Below, one piece after another: positions 15,912 through 24,707 of a stretch of 64,000 bases of DNA. Location: the NCBI RefSeq assembly GCF_002216775.1, contig NZ_CP022315.1:1984001-2048000 (forward strand), in the 5' to 3' direction. The position numbers and the translations under genes were made by a program. The notes under the pieces are model-generated. The model was not told the DNA's origin. It searched no databases and was given only the letters and a program-made list of their open reading frames with translations. Positions within the stretch are counted from its first letter, which is position 1. Each line of letters opens with the position of its first letter. Origin of the DNA: Virgibacillus phasianinus (GTDB lineage Bacteria; Bacillota; Bacilli; Bacillales; Amphibacillaceae).

Positions 15912-17333
15912 TTATTTCTTTGCTGAATCCAAGTCATTCCAATAAACAGCCCTAACCTGTTCTGTTTTATCATGCTGCGTTACGAGGCTAATTACGACTA
16001 AACTGATAATGGAAACTGCAAACCCAAAGATTGTATGATTAATTGCGATGTTCAACAAAGGCCATGCTAATGTTGCAATTAATGCTAGAATCATGCTCCA
16101 CAGCATCCCAGCCTTGGTAACCTTCTTCCAGAACATTACTGCAAGAAACGGGAAAACCAATACGGTTGCTGATAATCGTAATGCCCACTGATAGGCGCTT
16201 GCGATGTCAGTCACAAAGTAAGCAGCAATTAGACCCAGTAGGGTGATAATTACAACCGTTAATCGTGAGGTAAACATGAGTTGCTTGTTATTTGCATTTG
16301 GTCTCATCAAGCGTTGATATAAGTCCCTGGTAAGGTTAGAACTTCCTTGAAGGATAAAGGAAGTAGCCCCAGTCATAAGCGCTGCCATCAGACCAATGAA
16401 GACAATACCACCAACAGCTGGAGGCAAGAGTTCAGCGGTCACATAAGAAAACAACAAGTCAGGATCTAAATCTAATGGTACATATTGGCGGGCGATAACC
16501 CCAATCGAAAAGGGTAAAACAGAAATTGCCCCAGCAATGACGAAACCAGTTACACCGGCTCTTTTCGCAACCCTTTCATTTTTTGAAGCAAAGATACGCT
16601 GCCATGTTGACTGCCAAACTAGATAAAACGGACCTACGGATAATGCATACAGCAGTATTTCACCTAATCCCTTAGGGCCTAAAGGACTAATCAATTCAAT
16701 AGGTGTATTAGCAACAATGTTTCCGAAGCCACCAGCATAGAAAATACTGGCCACAAATAAAACAATAATCCCGACAATTACAATGATTGATTGCAATGCG
16801 TCGGTTACAATTGTCGCTGGCAATCCTCCTAAAACGGTAAAGCCTAAAATTAAGGCAAAAGATAACGCAATTGCTATATTTGTCTCAATACCTAGCGTGA
16901 TATTAAAAATGGTAGACATTCCTACCATCTGCAATGCAAGTGTTGGTACAGAATAAACAAATGCGGAAAGAATAGATGGAATAATCCCAGACTTACCACC
17001 AAATCTTTCGCCAAATAAGTCTGCTAACGTATAAAGTTTCTGCCTTCTTAACGGGCCTGCAAATGCAACAATTAATAGAAGACAAAACAGAATGCCCGGA
17101 AGCGCAAATTTAAAAAATCCGGAAAGTCCTACCGTGAATCCCATGCCGACCCAGCCAATAAAGACTGCGGCACCGCACCATGTACTGACTATCGTGCCAA
17201 CGATTGGCCAGAAGCCAGTGTTCCAGCCGCCAATTAAGTATTCATCGTACGTTTTTATCTTGAAAAAATAATAGAAACCCATCGCAAACATTAAAATGAA
17301 ATAAATAATTATGTAGCTTAAATACCATGCCAT
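15912..17333 (-). CDS. Sodium:solute symporter (SSS family)
   Basis: This 473-residue membrane protein of the SSS family has about 13 hydrophobic helices. The N-terminal TYDEYLIGGWNTGFWP and the VLGGLPATIVTDALQ segment are family features, with SSNLTRDLYQRLMRP after the core. It couples Na+ entry to uptake of an unknown organic solute. It is the first gene of a two-gene minus-strand operon with the amidohydrolase, starting after a GAGAGG site. Confidence 0.82.
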   Translation of the reverse strand: MAWYLSYIIIYFILMFAMGFYYFFKIKTYDEYLIGGWNTGFWPIVGTIVSTWCGAAVFIGWVGMGFTVGLSGFFKFALPGILFCLLLIVAFAGPLRRQKLYTLADLFGERFGGKSGIIPSILSAFVYSVPTLALQMVGMSTIFNITLGIETNIAIALSFALILGFTVLGGLPATIVTDALQSIIVIVGIIVLFVASIFYAGGFGNIVANTPIELISPLGPKGLGEILLYALSVGPFYLVWQSTWQRIFASKNERVAKRAGVTGFVIAGAISVLPFSIGVIARQYVPLDLDPDLLFSYVTAELLPPAVGGIVFIGLMAALMTGATSFILQGSSNLTRDLYQRLMRPNANNKQLMFTSRLTVVIITLLGLIAAYFVTDIASAYQWALRLSATVLVFPFLAVMFWKKVTKAGMLWSMILALIATLAWPLLNIAINHTIFGFAVSIISLVVISLVTQHDKTEQVRAVYWNDLDSAKK

Positions 17334-17464
17334 GTTATAAAAATCCTCTCGGTTAATTGAATTAATCTCAACAAAGATTTACATAAAAGCACAAAAAACA
17401 GTACAACCCCTCCTTCTCGGAATGTGATCTTAACTATTAATATATTAATTAAATCATTTATATT

Positions 17465-17974
17465 TTGACAAATCAATTATTTCAGAAAGTTAGGGACGGA
17501 GGGACAGGTCCCTCGTCCCGCATAAGGGTTGTCGAAGGGACGTTAAAGCCTTCCAGCGAATATCAGATGCATGCACTTGTCTACCGAAACCGTTTTGAAG
17601 CACAGGCAATGATTCATACGCATGCACTTTACGCTACCACGATTTCCTGTCTGAAGGAAAAATTACCCGCAATTGACTACCTTTTGGCCTATTCAGGCGG
17701 ACCGAATGTTAAGTGTGCAAAATATGCAACATATGGGACACATGAACTTGCAGAAAATGCACTAGAAGCAATGAAAGGCAGAAAAGCTGTGCTGCTGGCG
17801 AACCATGGTATCAACGTTTTTGGAGGCAACCTCTGCGAAGCATTCGACATTAGCGAGCAACCTGAATTTTGTGCAAGACTATATTGGCAAACCAAATCCG
17901 TTGGAAATCCGGTTATACTCCCAGAGGAGGCGATGAATCGGATGGTCGAGCGGTTTGAGGGGTATGGGCAGTAG
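17465..17974 (+). pseudogene. Class II aldolase/adducin-family remnant, N-terminus lost at a REP insertion
   Basis: From about residue 20 the frame matches the class II aldolase family (fuculose-phosphate aldolase or ribulose-phosphate epimerase type). VVEGTLKPSSEYQMH, the zinc ligands IHTHALYAT and LANHGINVFGG, and FGGNLCEAFDISEQ are all kept. About 60 N-terminal residues, including the phosphate-binding part, are missing. In their place is a REP forward arm (17493-17519), read in frame as DGGTGPSSR. The only start is a TTG with no ribosome site. The gene is therefore broken and the REP sits exactly at the break. Confidence 0.8.
17493..17519 (+). repeat. Single REP forward arm at the breakpoint of the aldolase remnant
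   Basis: This is a complete forward arm (outer GGGAC, inner GGGACAGGTCCC, outer GTCCC) with no reverse partner nearby. Confidence 0.85.
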
Positions 17975-18019
17975 TTGGAATGGGTTTCGTGTCCCGTTGC
18001 TATGATTAAAACGGGGAAT

Positions 18020-18059
18020 GGCTGATATATTTTTCTAATGCCCAATATGCGGGTGGATT
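18020..18059. repeat. Two units of the 20-bp GGCTGATATAT repeat
   Basis: The first unit (18020-18039) begins GGCTGATATATTTTT. The second (18040-18059) is degenerate (GCCCAATATG). They match the units of the array at 7270-7429. Confidence 0.6.
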
Positions 18060-18127
18060 CTGGGGAGTGTATAATTTATAGGTTAATTTAAATGGAAATA
18101 AACTCCCTTACAAGTGTTACCATAATA

Positions 18128-18160
18128 GGCCCATCAACTATATGGTTGGTGGGCCTTTGT
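18128..18160 (+). terminator. Terminator hairpin upstream of gntR
   Basis: GGCCCATCAAC pairs with GTTGGTGGGCC over a 6-base loop and is followed by TTTGT. The gene-free stretch 17975-18283 holds two 20-bp units, this hairpin and the gntR promoter. Confidence 0.7.
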
Positions 18161-18224
18161 CAGTGTCCGCTCATAAGCTAATTCCATTTGACTTTACCCT
18201 CAACCAGGGTTACACTATTTTTAA

Positions 18225-18258
18225 TTGACTAATTATTTAAAAGGTTATAATATTATAA
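18225..18258 (+). promoter_or_regulatory. gntR promoter with overlapping TTATAATATTATAA operator
   Basis: TTGACT (18225-18230) and TATAAT (18246-18251) give a sigma-A promoter with a short 15-base spacer. The perfect palindrome TTATAATATTATAA at 18245-18258 covers the -10 box. The same palindrome recurs before the next two genes, so it is the best candidate operator for the GntR protein, with autorepression. Confidence 0.6.
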
Positions 18259-18283
18259 TAAACTTTGGCAAAGGGAGAACAGC

Positions 18284-19006
18284 ATGGAAATTAATAAGAG
18301 TTTATCGATACCTTTATATCAACAAGTAAGGGGATATTTAAAAGAGAAAATTATTTCGGGTGAGTGGGAAGTTGGCTACCAGTTGCCAACAGAAAAGGAA
18401 TTGGCGTCACAATTTGATGTGAGTAGCATCACAATAAAACGAGCAGTACTTGAACTGGTTAATGAGGGGCTGCTGCATCGCCAAAGCGGGAAAGGGACCT
18501 TTGTAACACAAATTGAAGAAAAGGATATATCAAAATTTGTGTCATTAAAAAATGAGTCTTGGGAACAGCATCATCACCCGCATAAATTACTGAGCTTTAA
18601 AAAAGATCCAGCTGGAAGAAAGGTTGGTAAGTTGCTGGAAATAAAACCTGATGAAGATGTATATAAAATTAATCGTTTGAAAATCCAAAACGATAGTCCA
18701 GTGGTAATCGAGCATTCGTTTATCCCGTCTGCTTTATTTCCCGATTTACAACAATCCGATATAGATAACGATTTACTGTATAACATTTTTATCAAAAAAT
18801 ATGGAGCACAATTAAAAAAGGCAAGAATTTATTTTTCAACAATCCTTGCTGATGAATACGAAGCAAATTTATTAGAGGTTCCAATTGGAGAACAATTATT
18901 TGTATTTGAACGCTATACCGTTACGAAAGATAATAAAGCAGTTGAGTATTCCAAATTTGTTCTCAAACAGGATCAATCGAAATACTTTCTGGAGGTTCAA
19001 CTTTAA
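18284..19006 (+). CDS. GntR-family regulator with UTRA domain of the amine-oxidation operon
   Basis: This 240-residue regulator has an N-terminal GntR winged helix (LPTEKELASQFDVSSITIKR, QSGKGTFVTQ) and a UTRA effector domain from about residue 85 to the end. It directly precedes, in the same direction, a seven-gene operon for flavoproteins, iron-sulfur proteins and a symporter. Copies of the palindrome TTATAATATTATAA lie at its own promoter and before the first two operon genes. The likely ligand is the imported substrate or its first product. The ATG follows AAAGGGAG. Confidence 0.88.
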   Translation: MEINKSLSIPLYQQVRGYLKEKIISGEWEVGYQLPTEKELASQFDVSSITIKRAVLELVNEGLLHRQSGKGTFVTQIEEKDISKFVSLKNESWEQHHHPHKLLSFKKDPAGRKVGKLLEIKPDEDVYKINRLKIQNDSPVVIEHSFIPSALFPDLQQSDIDNDLLYNIFIKKYGAQLKKARIYFSTILADEYEANLLEVPIGEQLFVFERYTVTKDNKAVEYSKFVLKQDQSKYFLEVQL

Positions 19007-19043
19007 ACTTTAAAATTGTTTTAAACTAAATATGTAAAAAAAG

Positions 19044-19073
19044 TTATAACTTTATAAGATTATAATATTATAA
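19044..19073 (+). promoter_or_regulatory. Tandem operators before the first oxidoreductase gene
   Basis: TTATAACTTTATAA (19044-19057) and TTATAATATTATAA (19060-19073) lie 16 bases apart, upstream of the gene at 19149. They are the same motif as at the gntR promoter. Confidence 0.6.
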
Positions 19074-19148
19074 ATAACTAAGCTGCATTATAATTCGAAA
19101 AAAGTTTGATGAGAGTAATTAAACTACTATTTAATAGGGGTGAGAAAA

Positions 19149-20270
19149 ATGAAGGTTATTATCATCGGCAGTGGCATAGTTGGTGCCAGTGCTGCATATC
19201 ATCTAGTTAAAAATAATACAGAAGTAATGATGATTGATAAGAATCATCAGGGGGCCGCAACCTCTGCTGGAGCAGGGATCGTTTGTCCGTGGATTTCAAG
19301 TGTGGAAGACGCCGATTGGTATAAAATTGCAAAACAAGGTGCGAACTATTATCCTGAGTTAATTTCACAATTAAAAGAAGATAACGAAGAAAATGTTGGT
19401 TATAAAAAAGTAGGGGCACTGCGCATAGGAACAGATTCTGATGAATTAGACAGAATTGAAAATGAGGTAAGAACAAAGCAGAAAGATGCACCAGAATTAG
19501 GTGATATCGAGAGATTAACCCCGACTGAAGCTCGTGAGCTATTTCCGCCTTTACATGAGGGAATGGAAGCTGTTTTTGTTTCTGGTGCAGCTCGTGTAGA
19601 CGGCAGATTAATAACAGATGCAATGAAACGTGCCGCTCAAAAACATGGCGCAAAACTAGTGAATGGTGAAGCGGAATTGATCCATGAACGAGGCAGAATA
19701 ACGGGTGCCCGCGTCAACGGTGAAAAGTTTTATGCAGACGCGGTTCTACTGACAGCTGGCGCCTGGTCACAAAAGTTATTGGCCCCGATTGGCATTGACT
19801 TAAAAGTGGAATCACAGCGTGGACAAATCGCGCATATAAAATTGTCAGCTACAGACACTTCTAATTGGCCTGTTGTATTGCCAAAAGGAAGTCACTATAT
19901 GTTAGCGTTTGATGATTCACGAATAGTTGCCGGTGCGACAAGAGAAACAGGGGCAGGATTCGATTACCGGACTACTGTTGGAGGTGTACATGAGGTAACC
20001 ACGGAGGCTTTATCCGTTGCGCCAGGTCTTGCTGAAGGAACATTGCAGGAAGTACGAGTTGGATTTCGTCCGCTTGGCCCAGATGTTTTACCTATATTAG
20101 GAGAACTGGATAATGTGAAGGACGTAGTAGTGGCAACCGGTTTAGGAGCTTCAGGGCTCACAATGGGACCGTACGTTGGGGCATTGGCTGCCTCGATTGT
20201 AACGGGAGAAGAGGTAGATCTTGATTTGACGGCGTATAATCCAATGCGCGCTATTAAGATTACGAATTAA
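19149..20270 (+). CDS. FAD-dependent D-amino-acid/glycine-oxidase-type oxidoreductase (DAO family)
   Basis: This 373-residue FAD enzyme of the DAO (DadA/glycine oxidase) family starts MKVIIIGSGIVGASAAYHLV, the dinucleotide-binding motif. LTAGAWSQKLL and GFRPLGPDVLPILGE are typical later landmarks, with a closing GLGASGLTMGPY segment. The family oxidises amino or imino acids. The ATG at 19149 is chosen over a GTG at 19140 because AGGGGTGAG lies at the right distance before it. It opens the operon after gntR. It is one of three DAO-type proteins here, so it may act on a downstream intermediate or on the opposite enantiomer. Confidence 0.82.
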   Translation: MKVIIIGSGIVGASAAYHLVKNNTEVMMIDKNHQGAATSAGAGIVCPWISSVEDADWYKIAKQGANYYPELISQLKEDNEENVGYKKVGALRIGTDSDELDRIENEVRTKQKDAPELGDIERLTPTEARELFPPLHEGMEAVFVSGAARVDGRLITDAMKRAAQKHGAKLVNGEAELIHERGRITGARVNGEKFYADAVLLTAGAWSQKLLAPIGIDLKVESQRGQIAHIKLSATDTSNWPVVLPKGSHYMLAFDDSRIVAGATRETGAGFDYRTTVGGVHEVTTEALSVAPGLAEGTLQEVRVGFRPLGPDVLPILGELDNVKDVVVATGLGASGLTMGPYVGALAASIVTGEEVDLDLTAYNPMRAIKITN

Positions 20271-20277
20271 TTAGATT

Positions 20278-20299
20278 CTATAATATTATAACTTTATAA
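20278..20299 (+). promoter_or_regulatory. Overlapping operators before the [2Fe-2S] subunit gene
   Basis: CTATAATATTATAA (20278-20291) and TTATAACTTTATAA (20286-20299) overlap by six bases, so the same two motif versions recur at an internal operon position. This suggests a second regulated promoter. Confidence 0.55.
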
Positions 20300-20316
20300 T
20301 GTTTGGAGGTTTTAGA

Positions 20317-20640
20317 ATGGACCCTTTCATCCATCCTATTTTTGGAAAAAGTATAAAAAAAGAAGTACCTTTTTATTTTAATGGTGAATTGCTTAAAGCT
20401 AGGGAAGGGCAAACGGTAGCCGCCGCATTAATGGCAAATGGTATTAAGAAATTAGGGGTTAGTAGAAAGCTGCAACAGTCTAGGGGGTTGTTTTGTGCAA
20501 ACGGCAGATGTTGCAGCTGTTTTGTTTCTGTAAATGAATTAGACCATGTGCTAAGCTGCATGACTCTCGTGGAAAAGGGCATGAAGGTTGATTCAAATAA
20601 TGGTGACCCTAATGTCAGGGGTGAAAAAAATGGAGACTGA
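20317..20640 (+). CDS. Small [2Fe-2S] subunit of a heteromeric amine dehydrogenase (HcnA/LhpF-like)
   Basis: This 107-residue protein has a Fer2_4 ferredoxin-like fold, as in the small subunit of HcnABC, opine oxidases and D-hydroxyproline dehydrogenase. The cluster ligands are the Cys of GLFCANGRCCSC and the later LSCMT. The ATG at 20317 follows GGAGG; an ATG at 20299 overlaps the operator and lacks a site. Its end overlaps the next gene by 11 bases. It probably carries electrons between the FAD subunits encoded downstream. Confidence 0.85.
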   Translation: MDPFIHPIFGKSIKKEVPFYFNGELLKAREGQTVAAALMANGIKKLGVSRKLQQSRGLFCANGRCCSCFVSVNELDHVLSCMTLVEKGMKVDSNNGDPNVRGEKNGD

Positions 20641-21745
20641 TTTATTAATAATTGGTGGTGGTCCTGCCGGGTTAAATGCTGCATATGAAGCAGCTTCACA
20701 TGGTATTGAAACACTAGTCATTGAGGAGTCATTTTCGATGGGTGGCCAATTAAGACAACAAACACAGGTTTTGGATAAACTACCAAAGCAATTTGAAAAA
20801 CAAAGAGGTACAACGCTTGCTCGAACATTGATCGAAAAACTTTCAACCTTAAATGTAAAAGTGTTATTAAAGCACACGATGATAGGTACTTACCAGGATG
20901 GGCGAATTGGCGTGTCAAATGGAGTAAAAACAATTCCAATTACTGCTAAGAGGATTATTGTTACAACGGGTGCAGCCGAAGAAGCAAGTGTGTTTCCGGG
21001 CTGGACATTGCCAGGAGTGATGACCATAGGAGCCGCCCAAATATTAATGAATCGTGAATATGTACAACCAGGGAAAAATGCGCTTGTTTTGGGTTCAAAT
21101 ACCTTTTCTTTAGAAATTGTTAAACAATTTAAGGAAATGGGTGTGACTGTACGAGGGATTATTGAAAGTAATAGTGAGCTTATTAGTAAACATGAAAAAA
21201 TCATTAAATCCATTAAAAAAGACGGTATCCCGCTCTATTTGAATAGCTACATTGAAAATGCGACGGGTGTTGGTGAGGTACAAAAAGTGACTCTAAATCA
21301 TAACGGTATCACAGAAGAGATGAATATTGATTTGGTTTGTATTGGTAAAGGGGTAGCACCGATTCTAGAACCTTTTGAAATAATGAATTGCAGTTTTACA
21401 TATCAAATTCGCCTTGGTGGGTGGGTACCCCAATACTCTATATCGATGGAAACAAGCAGCCCCTCCGCGTATATAGCGGGAAATGCCGCCGGAATCACAA
21501 GTATGGGTGGTATTCTACTAACGGGTCAGCTTGCAGCGGTCAGTGTGGCAGAATCCTTGGGTTTTTTAAATGAAAAACTGGCAACAGAGAAAAGAGCATC
21601 CTTGTGGAAGGAACTTCATTGTATTGAAACTACTGCGGATTTACGAGAGGTATTTAATGCCCGAATGGCTTTAATTAAAGACTATCATGAAGAAGCTAAC
21701 CTGCTACCTTCGTCGTTATTTGATTTGAGCTTGGAGGAATGTTAA
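20630..21745 (+). CDS. FAD/NAD(P)-type oxidoreductase subunit (HcnB/LhpE-like, without BFD domain)
   Basis: This 371-residue pyridine nucleotide-disulfide oxidoreductase-like flavoprotein has DLLIIGGGPAGLNAAYEA at the N-terminus and an internal NAD-type region (KNALVLGSNTFSLEIVKQF). AGNAAGITSMGGILLTGQLA is a typical FAD-closing segment. HcnB/LhpE homologues in proteobacteria are about 100 residues longer because they end in a BFD-like [2Fe-2S] domain. Here that domain is the next gene, in the same frame and separated only by one TAA. The start at 20630 follows AGGGGTG. Confidence 0.82.
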   Translation: METDLLIIGGGPAGLNAAYEAASHGIETLVIEESFSMGGQLRQQTQVLDKLPKQFEKQRGTTLARTLIEKLSTLNVKVLLKHTMIGTYQDGRIGVSNGVKTIPITAKRIIVTTGAAEEASVFPGWTLPGVMTIGAAQILMNREYVQPGKNALVLGSNTFSLEIVKQFKEMGVTVRGIIESNSELISKHEKIIKSIKKDGIPLYLNSYIENATGVGEVQKVTLNHNGITEEMNIDLVCIGKGVAPILEPFEIMNCSFTYQIRLGGWVPQYSISMETSSPSAYIAGNAAGITSMGGILLTGQLAAVSVAESLGFLNEKLATEKRASLWKELHCIETTADLREVFNARMALIKDYHEEANLLPSSLFDLSLEEC

Positions 21746-22078
21746 ATGGACAAATCAACAATCGTTTGTAGATGTGAAGAAATAAATATTGATGAAATTG
21801 AATCAGCCATTAAAATGGGTGCACATACTTTTGATGACATTAAACGAATAACGAGATGTGGCATGGGACCATGTCAGGCGAAGATATGTACAACTCTGGT
21901 ACAACGAATAATCAGTGAATATACAGACAAACCGTTAAGTGACATTGGACCATCTAGAATGCGAATGCCGCTAAAGTTAACGCGAATTGGTGTTTTAGCA
22001 GGAAATAAGGAATCTTCCAGTGTCATTTCCGTTTTTAGTGAGTCAGCATCAAAAGAAGGTGAAACAAAAAATGACTAA
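21746..22078 (+). CDS. BFD-like [2Fe-2S] protein, split partner of the HcnB-like subunit
   Basis: This 110-residue protein has a BFD-type [2Fe-2S] domain. Cys8 and Cys10 (VCRCEEI) and the later pair in RCGMGPCQ are the cluster ligands. Residues ~75-110 form a tail without clear family. It begins immediately after the TAA of the preceding gene and in the same reading frame, with its own GGAGG site at 21733-21737. A natural split of an HcnB-type fusion is more likely than a recent nonsense mutation. It overlaps the next gene by eight bases. Confidence 0.8.
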   Translation: MDKSTIVCRCEEINIDEIESAIKMGAHTFDDIKRITRCGMGPCQAKICTTLVQRIISEYTDKPLSDIGPSRMRMPLKLTRIGVLAGNKESSSVISVFSESASKEGETKND

Positions 22079-23156
22079 TCAATACGACGTTGTTGTTATC
22101 GGCAGTGGTGTAATAGGGAGCAGTATTGCCTACCATCTATCGGAAAGCAAGCAGAAAGAGATTTTAGTAATTGATAAAGGATTCCCTTTATCTGGCACCT
22201 CAGGATCCACTCAGGCCTGGGTATGGGTCCACAATAAAACGCCGTCGTGGTATGGCGAACTAAGCATGTATAGTGCGGAATTATATCCTTTTTTAGAAAG
22301 GAAAATTGGCGATGTAGAATACAAGCGCACCGGTGGTATTGCTCCGTTTTTTAATGAATCGGACCGGGAGAAAGCACTAAGACTAGCTGAAAAACAGGCG
22401 GAAGTTGGCATCGATATTGAAGTATTAAACCGTGAACAGGTATTGGAGAAAGAACCAGCGTTATCTCCAACTATTGCTGGAGCGACATATAGCAAAATTG
22501 ATGGAAATGTAAATCCGTTCCGCCTGGTCGAGCTCTATATTAAAGCCGCTAAAAGGAATGGTGCGGAGTTCTCTTTTTATAATCCAGTTATTGATATTGA
22601 TAAAGATAATGGGAATTTTACGATCACAACAAAAGAAGGAGTTTTTTATGCAAAACAATTGATTTTGGCTGGTGGTCCCTGGACGAAAGGATTGGGTGAA
22701 CTTTTAGGAATAGATATTCCAGTCAAACAGGTGCGGGGACAAATAATAGTTACAGAGCCATTGGCACCATTAATCAAACATACGATAGGGGGGATGCGAC
22801 AAGCTGACAATGGAGAAATCCTGATCGGATATTCGAAAGAGGAGGTGGGATATGACCGAAGAACTACACTGGATGTGATTCAGGATACAGCAAAAATGGC
22901 TGTCGACTATTTACCAGACCTGGCAAGAGCAAATATCGTACGCTGTTTTTCAGGAATTCGGGTAATGCCGCATGATGGGTTTCCAATTTTAGGTGAAATT
23001 CCAGAGATTGATAATGCATTTATTGCGGTTATGCATAGTGGTATTACATTGTCACCTTTAGTTGGAACGCTGATGACGGAACTTTTAACAGAAGGGGAAA
23101 CATCTATTGATTTAAAACGTTTAAGATTTAATCGTTTTAATGAATGTAATGTTTAA
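22071..23156 (+). CDS. DAO-family FAD oxidoreductase, catalytic subunit (HcnC/LhpB-like)
   Basis: This 361-residue FAD protein begins with the DVVVIGSGVIGSSIAYHL motif and contains AGGPWTKGLGELLGIDIPV and the closing VMHSGITLSPLVG. It resembles the beta subunits of HcnABC, opine oxidases and D-hydroxyproline dehydrogenase, which oxidise an amino or imino acid and hand electrons to the partner subunits. Translational overlaps with the two preceding genes point to a stoichiometric complex. The substrate is not determined by sequence; a D-amino acid, proline derivative or N-methylated osmolyte is plausible. Confidence 0.82.
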   Translation: MTNQYDVVVIGSGVIGSSIAYHLSESKQKEILVIDKGFPLSGTSGSTQAWVWVHNKTPSWYGELSMYSAELYPFLERKIGDVEYKRTGGIAPFFNESDREKALRLAEKQAEVGIDIEVLNREQVLEKEPALSPTIAGATYSKIDGNVNPFRLVELYIKAAKRNGAEFSFYNPVIDIDKDNGNFTITTKEGVFYAKQLILAGGPWTKGLGELLGIDIPVKQVRGQIIVTEPLAPLIKHTIGGMRQADNGEILIGYSKEEVGYDRRTTLDVIQDTAKMAVDYLPDLARANIVRCFSGIRVMPHDGFPILGEIPEIDNAFIAVMHSGITLSPLVGTLMTELLTEGETSIDLKRLRFNRFNECNV

Positions 23157-23239
23157 GAAAAACTGACAGCATGACTTTTACTAAACTAATTATTTATAAG
23201 TAACATACGGTAATGTTAATAAATAATAGGAGGTAAAAA

Positions 23240-24667
23240 ATGAATGCTACTTTAGTAATTGTGTTAAGCTCTATTGTGGTTTTGTCGGCGGCAGCTGTTT
23301 TCTCCATTTGGATTGGCAGGAGGAATAAAAGTAGTGAAAATTGGTCAGTTGGCGGCAGATCATTACCCATTTATGTAGTAGCTGGAACCCAGTTTGCTAC
23401 AGGGATGGGTGGTGGTGTGCTAGTAGCACATATTGGGATAGGCTACAGTGCAGGCTGGTCAGCAGTAACGTATAATGTACTTTATTCCATCGGTATCGTC
23501 ATTCTGGTATTACTTGCTAATTGGCTAAAGGAGCATAAGTTTACCACAATGCCGGAGATTTTTAAAAAGTTGTACGGCGATCATAAAATAATGATGAGTA
23601 TCGTCACCTTTTTAGCCATTGTTGTTCCATTTGGATGGTTATGTACACAATTAGTTGCTTTTGGAAGTCTGTTTTCAGAGATTACAGGTATTGGTTTCGC
23701 CACGCTGTTGGTAATCTTCGCTGCTATTAGTCTATTATTTGTACTGCCTGGTGGACTTAGTTCTGTTGCGTGGACCGATTTCATTTTTGGCTGTGTAATG
23801 GTAGTCATGACAATTGTAAGTGGATTTTATGTATTAGAACTTGCCGGTGGCTGGTCCGAAATAACATCTAAAGTACCAGAGTCGATGGTTAGTTTCCCGG
23901 AAGGATTCGGAGCGGTTGGAACGATGACAATTATTTTTTGGATATTGGCGATTTTCCCTGGAGCATTGACGAATCAGATGTCCTACCAGCGTATTTATGC
24001 TTCAAGTAGCGCTCAGGTAGCTAAAAAGGGATTTATTATTGCTGCAATAGTAGGGGTTATCAGCGGCTTTTGGGCGTCATTTATGGGCATCGCTATTTTC
24101 TCTATGAATCCCGATTTAACCGATCCAGAATTAGCCTCAGGGTGGTTCCTAACCCAGATCCCACTTTGGTTTATGGCAATATACGCTTCATTTATTATTG
24201 CTACCATTATGTCGACCGTTAGTAGTGCTGTTCAATCAGTTGTAGTTAATTTAACAACGGATATTTACCAATCTTACATTAACCCAAACGTTAGTGATAA
24301 CAAATTATTGAAGTTATCACGGATTTTGTCCGTTATCGTAATAGCTTTGGCAGTGCTTCTAGCATTATATTATCCTAAGGCGTTAGGATGGTTAGTTGCA
24401 ACGTATGCCTATTCTGCATCGGGATTATTGGTACCAATTTTTGGCGGTTTCCTTCTTAGAAAGTCGAATCTATTGAGTGCTAAAGGTGCAATAGGAAGTA
24501 TGGTCTTAGGAATAGCCTGTGCAGCAATTGCACAAATAATTGGCACCGATATACCATATGTAGCATTCGGTATACTCGGATCATTGGTAGGCTTTATTTT
24601 GTTTAACTATATGTATAAAGATAAAAACAGTGTAGCTGATATAGAAAAAAGTGAGCTAGAGGCTTAA
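23240..24667 (+). CDS. Sodium:solute symporter (SSS family) of the amine operon
   Basis: This 475-residue SSS-family transporter has about 13 helices. It carries ENWSVGGRSLPIYVVAG near the start, LPGGLSSVAWTDFIFG in the middle and QMSYQRIYAS after helix 7. It presumably imports the compound oxidised by the neighbouring flavoproteins. It is 83 bases downstream of the HcnC-like gene, with a perfect AGGAGG site, and 40 bases before the SolA-like gene. Confidence 0.83.
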   Translation: MNATLVIVLSSIVVLSAAAVFSIWIGRRNKSSENWSVGGRSLPIYVVAGTQFATGMGGGVLVAHIGIGYSAGWSAVTYNVLYSIGIVILVLLANWLKEHKFTTMPEIFKKLYGDHKIMMSIVTFLAIVVPFGWLCTQLVAFGSLFSEITGIGFATLLVIFAAISLLFVLPGGLSSVAWTDFIFGCVMVVMTIVSGFYVLELAGGWSEITSKVPESMVSFPEGFGAVGTMTIIFWILAIFPGALTNQMSYQRIYASSSAQVAKKGFIIAAIVGVISGFWASFMGIAIFSMNPDLTDPELASGWFLTQIPLWFMAIYASFIIATIMSTVSSAVQSVVVNLTTDIYQSYINPNVSDNKLLKLSRILSVIVIALAVLLALYYPKALGWLVATYAYSASGLLVPIFGGFLLRKSNLLSAKGAIGSMVLGIACAAIAQIIGTDIPYVAFGILGSLVGFILFNYMYKDKNSVADIEKSELEA

Positions 24668-24707
24668 GATGAAGTATCTGAATAAATAAAAAATACGAGG
24701 TGAGAAA

